From: Actinoallomurus soli
GTDB lineage: Bacteria; Actinomycetota; Actinomycetes; Streptosporangiales; Streptosporangiaceae
Direction: 5' to 3'
DNA: 64,000 nucleotides
NCBI RefSeq assembly: GCF_024055715.1
Contig: NZ_JAMXMV010000025.1
Coordinates: 36,379 to 100,378 of the forward strand
Shown piece by piece: positions 1 through 7,534 of this stretch; the stretch's first letter is position 1; every line of letters begins with the position of its first letter. Position numbers and translations under genes: made by a program. The notes below the pieces were generated by a model. That model was not told where the DNA came from. It made no database searches and saw only the letters and a program-made list of their open reading frames with translations.

Positions 1-758
1 GCCAGGTTGCTCATGGTCTCGGAGGTCTTGGACGGGTAGTAGTCGACGTACTTGCCGAGCTCCGACAGGTAGTTCCAGGTCTTCGACCAGCCCGCCGTCG
101 GGTCCTTGGGGTTCGAGTCGCCGAGGAGGTACGGCAGGCCCATGAGGAACGTACGGCCGGGGCCGGAGTTGGCGGGCCGGGCGTACTGGAACTTCTTCGG
201 GTGCGCCTTCGCCCAGGCGAGCAGCTCGTCCGCCGTCGTCGGCGGGGTGGGGACCGTCTTGGGGTTGTACTCGATGAGCGGCCCGGACGGGTAGTACACG
301 AGCTCGACGCCGTGGCCCTGCGCCAGCTCCTGCATCTTCGCGGCCGGTTCGAGGTAGTTCGCGCTCCCGATGCGGCTGTTGTAGTCGTCGGTCTTGACCC
401 ACAGGTTCTGGTCGACGCCCGCGGAGAGGCCGTCGGTGCCGGTGAGGACGAGACCGATCTGCACCTGGCCCGCGCTCTGCTGCGCCTTGATCTTGCCGGG
501 CAGCTCCGGCGCGGTGGCCTTCGTGTAGGTGACCTTCTTGATCACCTTGGGGTGCGTCTTGACGAACTCGTCGATCATGCCCTGGGTGAGCTGCAGGTTG
601 CCCGCGACGTCGATGATGTTCAGGGTCACCGGGTTCTTCGGGTTGTCGGGCACCTTGTCCGGCGTCAGGTCCTTGGCCCCGCCCCCCGAGTTCGGTGAAC
701 CGCACGCGCTCACCGCGAGGACGAACGCCGCCGCGAGGCACCAGGTCTTAGCGCGCAT
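1..758 (-). CDS. Sugar ABC transporter substrate-binding lipoprotein (partial, runs off the window)
   Basis: The reading frame is open from an ATG at 758 to the window edge, so about 252 N-terminal residues are visible and the C-terminus is missing. The N-terminus (MRAKTWCLAAAFVLAVSACG) is a lipoprotein signal with a lipobox ending in Cys19. The mature part begins with a low-complexity linker and then TLNIIDVAGNLQLTQGMID, typical of family 1 extracellular solute-binding proteins that deliver sugars to an ABC permease. It starts 18 bases after the stop of the LacI-type regulator and probably shares its transcript, so its ligand is probably the regulator's inducer sugar. The permease genes would lie beyond the left edge. 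The substrate cannot be read from the sequence. Confidence 0.85.
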   Translation of the reverse strand, partial: MRAKTWCLAAAFVLAVSACGSPNSGGGAKDLTPDKVPDNPKNPVTLNIIDVAGNLQLTQGMIDEFVKTHPKVIKKVTYTKATAPELPGKIKAQQSAGQVQIGLVLTGTDGLSAGVDQNLWVKTDDYNSRIGSANYLEPAAKMQELAQGHGVELVYYPSGPLIEYNPKTVPTPPTTADELLAWAKAHPKKFQYARPANSGPGRTFLMGLPYLLGDSNPKDPTAGWSKTWNYLSELGKYVDYYPSKTSETMSNL

Positions 759-776
759 CAGGGATCTTCCTTCCGG

Positions 777-1766
777 TCACGATCGGGCGGGGACCGTGGT
801 CGAGGCCCGCACGATCAGCTGACAATCAAGGTCCCGGCGGAGATCCCCCGCGTCGGCGCCGGAGACGGTCAGGAGGTTCACGAGCAGGTCGACGGCCGCG
901 CGACCGGCGCGTTCGTTCTGCATGGCGACGGTGGTCAGCGGCGGAGTGGCCATGCCCGCCATCGGGATGTCGTCGAAGCCGACGACGCTCATCTCCTCGG
1001 GCACCGCCACGCCCCGGTCGGCCAGCCGGGACATCACCCCCAGCGCCAGCAGGTCGTTGAAGGCGATGAGCGCGGTGACGCCCTCGGCGATCACCAGGTC
1101 GGCGGCGTGCGGCCCACCCTCGAAGCGCGGGGCGAACGGCCCCAGCTCCACGATCTCCATCGCGTACCGGGCGGCCTGGCGCAGGCCGCGCCGTCGCTCC
1201 CGGTTGGACCACGACGCCTTCGGGCCGTTCAGGTACGCGACCCGGCGGTGCCCGAGCGCGGCGAGATGGTCGATGGCCTGGCGCATTCCGGCCGCCGGCC
1301 CCATCAGGACCGCCGGGTTGTCGCGCACCTGGCGGTTGATGAAGACCAGCGAGGTCGTCCCCACCACCCGGTCGAGCTGGCTCGGGGTCATCCGCGACGA
1401 GCAGAGGATGACTCCGTCGACCTGCTTGGCCATGGCCTGGACGAGGGCCATCTCCTCGGCGGGATTCTCGTCGCAGTCCGCGAGGAAGACGGCGTAGTCC
1501 GCCTCGCGCGCCCGGGCCTGCACGCCCTTCAGCACGGTGGGGAAGAACGGGTTGGACAGGTCGGGGACGATCACGCCGAAGTTGCCGGTCTTGCCGGTGA
1601 TCAGTCCCCGGGCGGCGCGGTTCGGGCGGTAGCCGAGCCGTTCCGCGGTCTGGAGCACGTGCTGCCGGGTCTCCTCCTTGACCAGGTCAGGAACGGTGAA
1701 CGCCCGGGACACGGTCGATACCGAGACTCCCGCCTCTCGGGCGACGTCCTGGATGGTCACCGGCAC
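777..1766 (-). CDS. LacI-family transcriptional regulator
   Basis: This 329-residue protein has the LacI layout. A DNA-binding helix-turn-helix and hinge lie in residues 4-54 (IQDVAREAGVSVSTVSRAF, then RLGYRPNRAARGL). A periplasmic-binding-protein-like effector domain follows from about residue 60 (FGVIVPDLSNPFF; VVGFDDIPMAGMATPPLTTV near the C-terminus). The gene is followed after 18 bases by the sugar-binding lipoprotein, so it probably controls that ABC importer. A perfect 14-bp palindrome with the central CG typical of LacI operators lies 38 bases upstream of the start, consistent with autoregulation. The effector sugar is unknown. Confidence 0.93.
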   Translation of the reverse strand: MPVTIQDVAREAGVSVSTVSRAFTVPDLVKEETRQHVLQTAERLGYRPNRAARGLITGKTGNFGVIVPDLSNPFFPTVLKGVQARAREADYAVFLADCDENPAEEMALVQAMAKQVDGVILCSSRMTPSQLDRVVGTTSLVFINRQVRDNPAVLMGPAAGMRQAIDHLAALGHRRVAYLNGPKASWSNRERRRGLRQAARYAMEIVELGPFAPRFEGGPHAADLVIAEGVTALIAFNDLLALGVMSRLADRGVAVPEEMSVVGFDDIPMAGMATPPLTTVAMQNERAGRAAVDLLVNLLTVSGADAGDLRRDLDCQLIVRASTTVPARS

Positions 1767-1804
1767 CGCGACTCCTCAGGGGTCGGTTCGGATGCATGAA
1801 ACTA

Positions 1805-1818
1805 TGCAAACGTTTGCA
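1805..1818. promoter_or_regulatory. LacI-type operator
   Basis: TGCAAACGTTTGCA is a perfect 14-bp palindrome with the central CG step expected of LacI-family operators. It lies upstream of the LacI gene start at 1766, which fits autorepression of the regulator and sugar-binding-protein operon. Confidence 0.8.
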
Positions 1819-1883
1819 GAGAGGGTCAACGTAACGGGCCGGACATAAAGCCCTAACCTGAGCGTTGACCTGGCCGGTGACCG

Positions 1884-1958
1884 GTCAGTGACCGGTGAGC
1901 CGGGCCCCGTCAGTGACCGGTGGGCAATGCCCGGTCAGTGACCCGTGAGCAGTGCCCG
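1884..1958. repeat. 25-bp direct repeat, three copies
   Basis: The core GTCAGTGACC recurs at 1884, 1909 and 1934, an exact 25-base period, and the flanking bases are similar in each copy. The third copy contains the stop codon and last codons of the DUF2064-like gene. The array therefore looks like tandem duplication of that gene's 3' end into the intergenic space before the LacI operon. Confidence 0.75.
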
Positions 1959-2525
1959 GGTGTTGTCCCAGCCCTCCAGGCCGGGGTCGAGGAGAGCGAC
2001 GTCGGCGGGCGTGCGCAGCCGGTGCCAGCCGGGCGCGGAGCGTACGGCGCCCTGCGTACCGGCGGCCCTGCGCAGCCGGGCGGGCGCGTCGGCGGTGTCC
2101 AGGTCGATCCCGGACAGCCAGGCGGGCGCGGGGAGCCGGGCCGCGAGCGCGACCAGCCCGCCGCCGGCCGCCGGGCAGACGGCGACCTGCCCACTGCCGA
2201 GGGCGCGGAAGAGCTTGCCGAGGAGCAGGGCCGGCAGGTCCGGCGCGTCCGGCGCGACGACGGCCGCGTGCTCGGCGCCCAGCTCGTGGAGCCCGTGCAG
2301 CAGCGCGTCGAGCCCCGCAACCCGGAGCACGGGCGTGCCCGGCCAGGTGACGGCCTCGGCGTCGGGGTCGGGAGCGGGCAGCGCGAGCACCGGGGTGACG
2401 AACTCCAGCCCGGCCACCACCTCGTACGTGTCCTCGAGGAGGGCCAACCGGTATTCGTCGGGATCGGTGCCGGGCGGCGCCGCCGTTCCCGTACCGGCCA
2501 GGACGGCGGCGAACCGGCGCGTCAC
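1935..2525 (-). CDS. DUF2064 / CofC-like nucleotidyltransferase-fold protein
   Basis: This 196-residue protein has the family 2 glycosyltransferase/nucleotidyltransferase-like core of DUF2064. AAVVAPDAPDLPALLLGKLF resembles the family's D-x-P-D-L-P segment. It is followed by VAVCPAAGGGLVALAARL, where relatives have GPAxDGGYYLIGL. Here GGG replaces the DGG, so the usual acidic residue is missing and catalysis is doubtful. The GTG start overlaps the stop of the metallopeptidase gene (GTGA), so the two are translationally coupled. The role is unknown. The C-terminus lies in a 25-bp repeat array, which may have altered its last residues. Confidence 0.7.
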   Translation of the reverse strand: MTRRFAAVLAGTGTAAPPGTDPDEYRLALLEDTYEVVAGLEFVTPVLALPAPDPDAEAVTWPGTPVLRVAGLDALLHGLHELGAEHAAVVAPDAPDLPALLLGKLFRALGSGQVAVCPAAGGGLVALAARLPAPAWLSGIDLDTADAPARLRRAAGTQGAVRSAPGWHRLRTPADVALLDPGLEGWDNTRALLTGH

Positions 2526-3160
2526 CTCGCGGAGTCCCCGTCCAGCAGCGGGTCCGCCTCCAGCGACGGGCTTCCGTCCAGCAGCGGGTCACCGTCCCGG
2601 CCCGGCAGGCCGCCGGCACCGGCGGCCCGCTCGCGCGGCTGATCGCCGTCCGTCAGCGGCAGCCCGGCGGTCGCGGCCACGCCCTCGAGATAGCCGCGGG
2701 CCCGCTCGGTCCGCGGATAACGGTTGACCAGCTCCCAGAACGGCGGCCCGTGACCGGGGACGATCAGATGGGTGAGCTCGTGCATGAGGACGTAGTCGAC
2801 GACCCAGCCCGGCATCCCGCGCAACTGCGTGGACAGCCGGATCGTGCCGTCGTCGGGAGTACACGAGCCCCAGCGGCTGCGCTGGTTGGTCACCCAGCGG
2901 ACACTGGCCGGCGCGGCCCGGCCGCCGAGGTAGCGCCGCGACAGCTCCCGCGCGCGGTCGTATAGCACGTCGTCGCTCGGATGCCTGCGCCGCTCGCGAG
3001 CGGCCAGGCGCTCGAGGACCGTGTCGATCCACTCGCGCTCTTCGGCGGCGCTCAGCCCGGCGGGCACCATCACCACCGTCTTGTCGCCGTCTCGGCGGGC
3101 GGTGACCGTCCGCCGGCGCCGGGCGCTGCGACGCACCTCTATCTCGCCTGTGGGGGGCAC
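2522..3160 (-). CDS. YgjP-like M48-type zinc metallopeptidase
   Basis: About 212 residues from the GTG at 3160 (a GTG at 3169 is an alternative). The frame is open farther upstream, but the family-like sequence begins at VPPTGEIEVRRSARRRRTVT. Residues 127-131 are the zinc motif HELTH, followed by GHGPPFWEL, which supplies the further ligand. The segment NQRSRWGSC about 30 residues earlier is characteristic of the YgjP/DUF45 family (SprT-like fold). The substrate is unknown. It overlaps the DUF2064-like gene downstream by four bases. Confidence 0.87.
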   Translation of the reverse strand: MPPTGEIEVRRSARRRRTVTARRDGDKTVVMVPAGLSAAEEREWIDTVLERLAARERRRHPSDDVLYDRARELSRRYLGGRAAPASVRWVTNQRSRWGSCTPDDGTIRLSTQLRGMPGWVVDYVLMHELTHLIVPGHGPPFWELVNRYPRTERARGYLEGVAATAGLPLTDGDQPRERAAGAGGLPGRDGDPLLDGSPSLEADPLLDGDSAR

Positions 3161-3539
3161 GGTAAGCACCGTACCGAAAACTTCGGTTTCTCCACAGGGG
3201 GTGAGTTGCGTTTTCGCTGGTAGAGACGGCCCTATTTCACACGTCCCCAAGACTGTCCACATGCTTTGCGCAGGTTTTCCACAGGGTTCGGGTGCCCCGT
3301 GGGGCTCCACGGCCGGGAGTTGCGCGGCGGTCACGGACGACCGGCTTGACGTGAGATAGCACACACCCGTCCGTTTGCGCTGGTCGCGCGGCTAACGCAC
3401 GATGGAGGGAACGAGCGGCCCCGAAATGCTCCCCCGGCCGGATGTGGAACCCATGGCGCGCCTCGCCGAGAATAAGGTGACGTGCGGAGCGAACCGGCAA
3501 ACACGGCCGCCTCGCGGATGCGCTGAGAGCAGGTACTCG
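3161..3539. other. Divergent intergenic region with three DnaA-box-like 9-mers
   Basis: This gap separates the metallopeptidase from the divergent ABC1 kinase gene and must hold both promoters. I see no convincing gene in it. Three same-orientation 9-mers resemble the actinobacterial DnaA box TTGTCCACA: TTCTCCACA at 3188, CTGTCCACA at 3253 and TTTTCCACA at 3275. Each has one or more mismatches, so the resemblance may be chance. Confidence 0.35.
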
Positions 3540-4919
3540 ATGAGCGATCTCCCCCGCCGCGCTGTGACGCGGACCGCCAAGCTGGCCTCCCTCCCCATCG
3601 GCTTCGCCGGACGCACCGCCCTCGGTGTCGGGAAGCGCACCTTTGGCAGGCCCGCCGAGCTCGTCGCGACCGAGATTCAGCAGCGCACCGCCGAGCAGCT
3701 GTTCAAGGTGCTCGGCGAGCTGAAGGGCGGCGCGATGAAGGTCGGCCAGATGCTGTCGATCTTCGAGGCCGCGCTGCCGCCCGAGGTCGCCGGGCCGTAC
3801 CGCGCCACGCTGACCAGGCTCCAGGAGGCCGCCCCGCCGCTGCCCGCCGCGACGGTGCACAAGGTGCTGGCCGAGGGCCTGGGCGCGGACTGGCGCGACC
3901 ACTTCGCCGAGTTCGATGACCGGCCGGCCGCGGCGGCCTCGATCGGCCAGGTCCACAAGGCCGTCTGGCACGACGGCCGCACCGTGGCCGTCAAGGTCCA
4001 GTACCCGGGCGCGGGCAAGGCGCTGCTCAGCGACTTCAACCAGATGGCCCGCCTGAGCAAGCTGTTCGCGGTCCTCGCGCCGGGCCTGGACGTCAAGACG
4101 ATGCTGGCCGAGCTGAGGCGGCGCATCGCCGAGGAGCTCGACTACACGATCGAGGCCGAGTCGCAGGCGACCTTCGCCGAGGCGTACGCCGACGACCCCG
4201 ACTTCGTCATCCCCGACGTCGTCGCCCAGTCCGGGCACGTCCTCGTGACCGAGTGGATCGACGGCACCCCGCTGTCCGCGATCATCAGCGACGGCACGCA
4301 GGAGGAGCGGGACCACGCGGGGCTGCTCTACTGCCGGTTCCTGTTCTCCGGTCCCGCGCGCTGCGGGCTGCTGCACGCCGACCCGCACCCCGGGAACTTC
4401 CGGCTGCTCGACGACGGCCGGCTCGGCGTCATCGACTTCGGCGCCGTCGACCGGCTGCCCGGCGGCTTCCACCGGCGCATCGGCGTCCTCATGCGGATCG
4501 GCGCGATGGGCGACGTCGACCAGATCATGAAGGCGCTGCGCGAGGAGGACTTCATCCGCGAGGGCGTGGAGGTCGACCCCGACTCGCTGTACGCCTTCAT
4601 CGGCCCGATCGCCGAGCCGCTCGTCGAGGAGACCTTCAAGTTCAGCCGGGAGTGGCTGCGCCAAGAGGCCGCCCGGGTCACCGACCTGCGCCCGACCAAC
4701 GTCGTACGGCAGCTCAACCTGCCACCGTCGTACGTGCTGATCCACCGCGTGGTGGCCGCAGGCACCGGCGTGCTGTGCCAGCTCGAGGCCGAGGGCCGGT
4801 TCCGCGACGAGGCGCTGACCTGGGTGCCCGGCTTCGCCGACGACGACCCGGAGTTCGACGACTACGACGGCCTCGCCGAGGACGAGGTGCCCGGCGACGA
4901 CGAGGAGATCGCGAGCTGA
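3540..4919 (+). CDS. ABC1 (AarF/UbiB-like) atypical protein kinase
   Basis: 459 residues from the ATG at 3540, chosen because MSDLPRRAVTRTAKLASLPI matches actinobacterial homologs; the frame is open 46 codons farther upstream. Kinase-like features are the KxGQ region (GGAMKVGQMLSIFEAALPPE), AAASIGQVHKA, the ATP lysine in TVAVKVQYPG, LLHADPHPGNF in the catalytic loop and LGVIDFGAVDRL for metal binding. The C-terminus is very acidic. It lies between a metallopeptidase and whiB7, as its homolog does in mycobacteria. Family members support isoprenoid-lipid or membrane functions; this one's role is unknown. Confidence 0.92.
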   Translation: MSDLPRRAVTRTAKLASLPIGFAGRTALGVGKRTFGRPAELVATEIQQRTAEQLFKVLGELKGGAMKVGQMLSIFEAALPPEVAGPYRATLTRLQEAAPPLPAATVHKVLAEGLGADWRDHFAEFDDRPAAAASIGQVHKAVWHDGRTVAVKVQYPGAGKALLSDFNQMARLSKLFAVLAPGLDVKTMLAELRRRIAEELDYTIEAESQATFAEAYADDPDFVIPDVVAQSGHVLVTEWIDGTPLSAIISDGTQEERDHAGLLYCRFLFSGPARCGLLHADPHPGNFRLLDDGRLGVIDFGAVDRLPGGFHRRIGVLMRIGAMGDVDQIMKALREEDFIREGVEVDPDSLYAFIGPIAEPLVEETFKFSREWLRQEAARVTDLRPTNVVRQLNLPPSYVLIHRVVAAGTGVLCQLEAEGRFRDEALTWVPGFADDDPEFDDYDGLAEDEVPGDDEEIAS

Positions 4920-4927
4920 CCGCGCTC

Positions 4928-5080
4928 CTACCAGTACACGGGGTCCAGCCGGCCTTCGATGGACCGGATGTTCTCCCGGCTGCAACGGTCGCACAAGTGG
5001 ACCGTTCCCCGATCGGTGATCTCGGTCATCCAGCCCAGCGGCGCCTCGGCGGTGACTCCACACGACGAACAGCTGACCAT
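4928..5080 (-). CDS. Small zinc-ribbon protein
   Basis: A 50-residue protein from the ATG at 5080 (MVSCSSCGVTAEAPLGWMTE). Two CxxC knuckles, CSSC near residue 4 and CDRC about 30 residues later, make a predicted zinc ribbon, followed by SRENIRSIEGRLDPVYW. Small proteins of this kind are common next to ABC1 kinases in actinomycetes. It converges on the kinase gene with 8 bases between stops. The function is unknown. Confidence 0.8.
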   Translation of the reverse strand: MVSCSSCGVTAEAPLGWMTEITDRGTVHLCDRCSRENIRSIEGRLDPVYW

Positions 5081-5576
5081 CCCCGCGCCCCCTCCATCCG
5101 ACTCCCCCACAGCATCCCTGATCCCCGGGACGCGCGGAAGCCGAACGCGCCGTCCGAGAGCCACGCCACACGATCCCCTCGAGTATGAGGAGCAGCGGCG
5201 GGCCGCGGCCGGTGACCCGGCCCCGCGTCTTCCCGAGCGTCGTTGCGCGCGACCCGTTCGGCACGCCTGGGCCGGCCTCGTCTTCGGTCCCGCGGCGGGG
5301 CGGTTGATCAGCGGTGGCCTGGCCGCGGGCGCCCAGACCCGCGACGGCGAACGCGACCTGGAGGCACTGATGCGGAACCTGGCCGGGTAGAGCCCATCGG
5401 AACGCTGACAGGCCGGTGAGGTGAGAACCCTGCGTGGATGACGAGACGCTCGGCCGGAAACCCCGCCGAGCGTCTCCCCGAGCTCCCGGCCGAAGCCGGT
5501 CGCTCATCGTGTCGCGACTCGAATCCGCCGTCGTGCCGGGGCCCGTCCCCCTCGGGAGGCACGCCGGCGGTTCGCG
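5081..5576. other. Intergenic stretch without a convincing gene
   Basis: About 500 bases between the zinc-ribbon gene and the small basic protein gene. Open frames exist on both strands, but none has a start with a ribosome binding site or recognisable protein sequence. The plus frame ending at 5390 has a plausible tail (ISGGLAAGAQTRDGERDLEA) and could be an unrecognised or decayed gene end. Confidence 0.3.
5443..5476. terminator. Strong hairpin, probable terminator
   Basis: GAGACGCTCGGC (5443-5454) pairs perfectly with GCCGAGCGTCTC (5465-5476) across a 10-base loop. It lies downstream of the minus-strand whiB7 and small-protein genes. There is no T-tract, as is common for actinomycete terminators. 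Confidence 0.6.
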
Positions 5577-5783
5577 TCAGCGCGTGGTCAGCAGGCGCCG
5601 GAGGCGGATCGCCGTCACCTCGGCGTCGCGCCGGGCCCGTCGCAGAGCGCGGACCTGGGCGGCGTCGCGGCGCGTGGCCACCCGCTCGGCGTCCCGTATT
5701 CGTTCCTGGGACAGTTCAATGCTGAGCAAGCTCATCTCTCGCTCTTTCTCCATGTCGATGTGAAGTTCCGGGCGGTGCGTCAT
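5577..5783 (-). CDS. Small basic helical protein coupled to whiB7
   Basis: A 68-residue protein starting at the ATG at 5783, which overlaps the whiB7 stop codon (ATGA), so translation is coupled. The sequence is charged and predicted helical throughout (MEKEREMSLLSIELSQERIR, then a run rich in Arg and Ala), suggesting a coiled coil or nucleic-acid binding. I do not recognise a family. Its position makes it a candidate member of the WhiB7 response or a WhiB7 partner. Confidence 0.6.
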   Translation of the reverse strand: MTHRPELHIDMEKEREMSLLSIELSQERIRDAERVATRRDAAQVRALRRARRDAEVTAIRLRRLLTTR

Positions 5784-6061
5784 GCCGCCACCACGGCGGC
5801 GTCCTTGCGGGGGCGACCCCGCGGCCGCTTCCGGGGAACGACGACGCCCCGTACGAACAGCTCCCCGCCCCAGACGCCCCAGGGCTCCCGGCGCTCCTTG
5901 GCCCCGGCGAGGCAGGAGCGCCGGACCGGGCACTCGGCGCACAGCGCCTTGGCCAGCTCGACGTCCTGCGGCGACTCGGCGAAGAAAAGCTCAGGCTCGG
6001 TCCGGCAGGGAAGATCCAGGTTCTCGCTGATCGCGGTCAGCGCGAGTCCCACGGTCTCCAC
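5780..6061 (-). CDS. whiB7: WhiB7 (WblC) antibiotic-response transcription factor
   Basis: A 93-residue WhiB protein. The four iron-sulfur cysteines are C19, C41, C44 and C50; the sigma-factor-contact turn GVWGGE is at 62-67; an AT-hook RGRPRK at 81-86 distinguishes WhiB7 from other WhiB proteins. Known WhiB7 proteins bind the principal sigma factor and activate resistance genes whose promoters have an AT-rich patch just upstream of the -35. The GTG at 6061 gives the longest form; a GTG three codons in has a better-spaced Shine-Dalgarno (AAAGGGG) and may be the true start. Upstream lie a candidate uORF, a Rho-independent attenuator and a promoter with a WhiB7-type AT patch. The neighbouring AviRb-like methyltransferase fits a resistance locus. 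Confidence 0.93.
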   Translation of the reverse strand: METVGLALTAISENLDLPCRTEPELFFAESPQDVELAKALCAECPVRRSCLAGAKERREPWGVWGGELFVRGVVVPRKRPRGRPRKDAAVVAA

Positions 6062-6106
6062 CCCTTTCTTGATGTGGTCTCGTTGGCTCGGACGGTCTGG
6101 CCAAAC

Positions 6107-6142
6107 AAAAAGGCCGCGGTTCCCGGGTCGGGATCCGCGGCC
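6107..6142 (-). terminator. Attenuator terminator in the whiB7 leader
   Basis: On the minus strand GGCCGCGG (6142-6135) pairs with CCGCGGCC (6119-6112) and is followed at once by five T residues, a textbook intrinsic terminator. It lies between the promoter and the whiB7 start, so it can only act as a premature terminator. A CCTGGAG/CTCCAGG pairing (6182-6176 with 6147-6141) just before it shares two bases with the terminator's first arm and could be an alternative fold. Confidence 0.8.
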
Positions 6143-6159
6143 TGGAGGCCTGCTCGGAG

Positions 6160-6438
6160 CTATTGCTCCGGTGGTCTCCAGGGGTACGGACCCACTCCGG
6201 CGCGCTTCTCAGCAGCGCCCTTGACCTGGGCATTCGTCTGGGTAGCCGGGAACATCCCAAGGACATGCCACGTCCGCAGATCCATGCCGCCGGGGCGCAC
6301 ACGTCCGCCTTCGACGGACGCATAGCGGGACTCGAGGCTCGACAGGGACGCGGCGGCAACGGTGGAACCGCTAGCGGACACCATCACCGGACGCGCGCAG
6401 GCGGCCGCCCAGGTCGAAGGAATCAGTGTTTTCCTCAC
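6160..6438 (-). CDS. Candidate whiB7 leader ORF (uORF)
   Basis: A frame in the leader that opens at a GTG at 6438 (preceded by GGAGG) and ends with TAG at 6162-6160, 18 bases before the attenuator stem. It could encode 92 residues; internal in-frame ATGs allow shorter forms, for example one starting MDLRTWHVLGMF. Its last codons (PYPWRPPEQ) contain the 5' arm of a possible competing stem, and the stop codon lies in the loop of a GGAGC/GCTCC hairpin. Drug-stalled ribosomes here could change folding, as proposed for whiB7 leaders in mycobacteria and streptomycetes. That it is translated is inference. Confidence 0.5.
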   Translation of the reverse strand: MRKTLIPSTWAAACARPVMVSASGSTVAAASLSSLESRYASVEGGRVRPGGMDLRTWHVLGMFPATQTNAQVKGAAEKRAGVGPYPWRPPEQ

Positions 6439-6504
6439 CGGACCGCCACCTCCACTCATCCGATCGGGGCTCCGCGATGCGGAGCCGTTCAAGTGCTCGC
6501 GAGA

Positions 6505-6542
6505 AGCGTACGATCGCCCGCAGGATCGGGGCAACGTATTTT
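6505..6542 (-). promoter_or_regulatory. whiB7 promoter with WhiB7-type AT-rich patch
   Basis: Minus strand TTGCCC (6534-6529), an 18-base spacer and TACGCT (6510-6505) form a primary-sigma promoter. Two bases upstream of the -35 is the AT-rich run AAAATA (6542-6537), the spacing known for WhiB7-activated promoters. Autoactivation is therefore likely. The patch abuts the stop codon of the upstream methyltransferase gene. Confidence 0.65.
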
Positions 6543-7361
6543 CTACCTGCGACTTCTTATTTTTTCTCGTTCCGTCTTCGCGGCCACTCCGCGTTGCCGG
6601 GCGGCCTCGTAGAGGAAGACCGTCGCGGCGGACGCGGCGTTGAGCGAACTCGCCGCCCCGACGATCGGAATCCGCACGACCTCGTCACAGGCCGCCGTCC
6701 AGGCGCCGCTCATCCCGCGGGTCTCGTTGCCGATGACGAGCAGGACCGGGCCGCGCAGGTCGCTGTCGCCGACGTCCACGGTGCCGGTCTCGTCCGTCCC
6801 GACGACGCGCAGCCGGTTCTCCCGCGCCCAGTCGACGACCTGGCGGGGCGCCGGCACCCGGACGACCGGCAGGGCGAACAGCGACCCGGTGCTGGCCCGT
6901 ACCGACTTGGGGTCGTACGGGTCGGCGGCGTGCCCGGTCACGATGACCCCGGAGGCCCCGAAGGCGTCGGCGGAGCGGACGACCGTGCCGATGTTGCCCG
7001 GCTCGGCGGCCCGGTCGAAGACGACGACGGGCCCGTCCGGCGTGATCCGCGCCAGGTCGTCCGGCGGCAGCGCGGCGACGGCCACCAGCTCGGCGTCCTC
7101 CTTGCCGGCCAGCTCGTCCAGCAGCTCCGGCGCCATCGCGACCCGCTCGGCCGCCGTCTCGTCCAGCACGCCCTGCGCCCAGGACGACAGCCGCCGCCCG
7201 TGCGCGTACAGCAGGGAACGGATCGGCCGGCCGTGCTCGACGGCGAGCGTGATCGGCCGCACCCCCTGAACGAGGAACTCCCCCGACCGCTGGCGTTTGG
7301 TCCGGTTGGTGAGCAGCGCCGCCCACTGCTGAAAGCGCGCGTTCCGCGTAGTGATCCGCAT
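6543..7361 (-). CDS. aviRb: AviRb-like SPOUT 23S rRNA 2'-O-methyltransferase
   Basis: 272 residues from the ATG at 7361 (MRITTRNARFQQWAALLTNR), which resembles the N-terminus of the avilamycin-resistance methyltransferase AviRb as I remember it. The C-terminal SPOUT/TrmH domain has its three motifs: FDRAAEPGNIGTVVRSADAF (about 120-140), VIGNETRGMS and IPIVGAASSLNAASAATVFL at the knot. AviRb methylates a uridine in 23S rRNA domain V and blocks orthosomycin binding; the same target here is inference. The gene lies immediately upstream of the whiB7 promoter on the same strand, so read-through could link them. A general RlmB/TrmH-type housekeeping role is the alternative. Confidence 0.85.
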   Translation of the reverse strand: MRITTRNARFQQWAALLTNRTKRQRSGEFLVQGVRPITLAVEHGRPIRSLLYAHGRRLSSWAQGVLDETAAERVAMAPELLDELAGKEDAELVAVAALPPDDLARITPDGPVVVFDRAAEPGNIGTVVRSADAFGASGVIVTGHAADPYDPKSVRASTGSLFALPVVRVPAPRQVVDWARENRLRVVGTDETGTVDVGDSDLRGPVLLVIGNETRGMSGAWTAACDEVVRIPIVGAASSLNAASAATVFLYEAARQRGVAAKTEREKIRSRR

Positions 7362-7534
7362 CAGTCGGCAACCGTACGCCACGGCGGCGCCGATCCCGCA
7401 CCCCGCCTCGGGCGCGTCGATGAAAGGCGGTGAACAGCCGTTGACGGCGTCCCCACGGCGGCCTACCTTCCCCGGTTACCGACCTCCGAATGCCGTTCGA
7501 CATGCCGAACGGCTCGCAGAAGGGGCTCGATCGC

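Noticed and set aside
3188..3283. DnaA-like boxes as the chromosome origin
   Set aside because: There are too few, all are imperfect, and dnaA, dnaN, gyrB and parAB are absent.
4959..5390. Plus-strand ORF after the ABC1 kinase
   Set aside because: Its first part is antisense to the zinc-ribbon gene and no ribosome binding site or family is visible; only the last 40 residues look protein-like, which is not enough.
3237..5507. A 756-codon minus-strand open frame
   Set aside because: It is antisense to the ABC1 kinase gene and has no recognisable protein sequence; the kinase motifs on the other strand are decisive.
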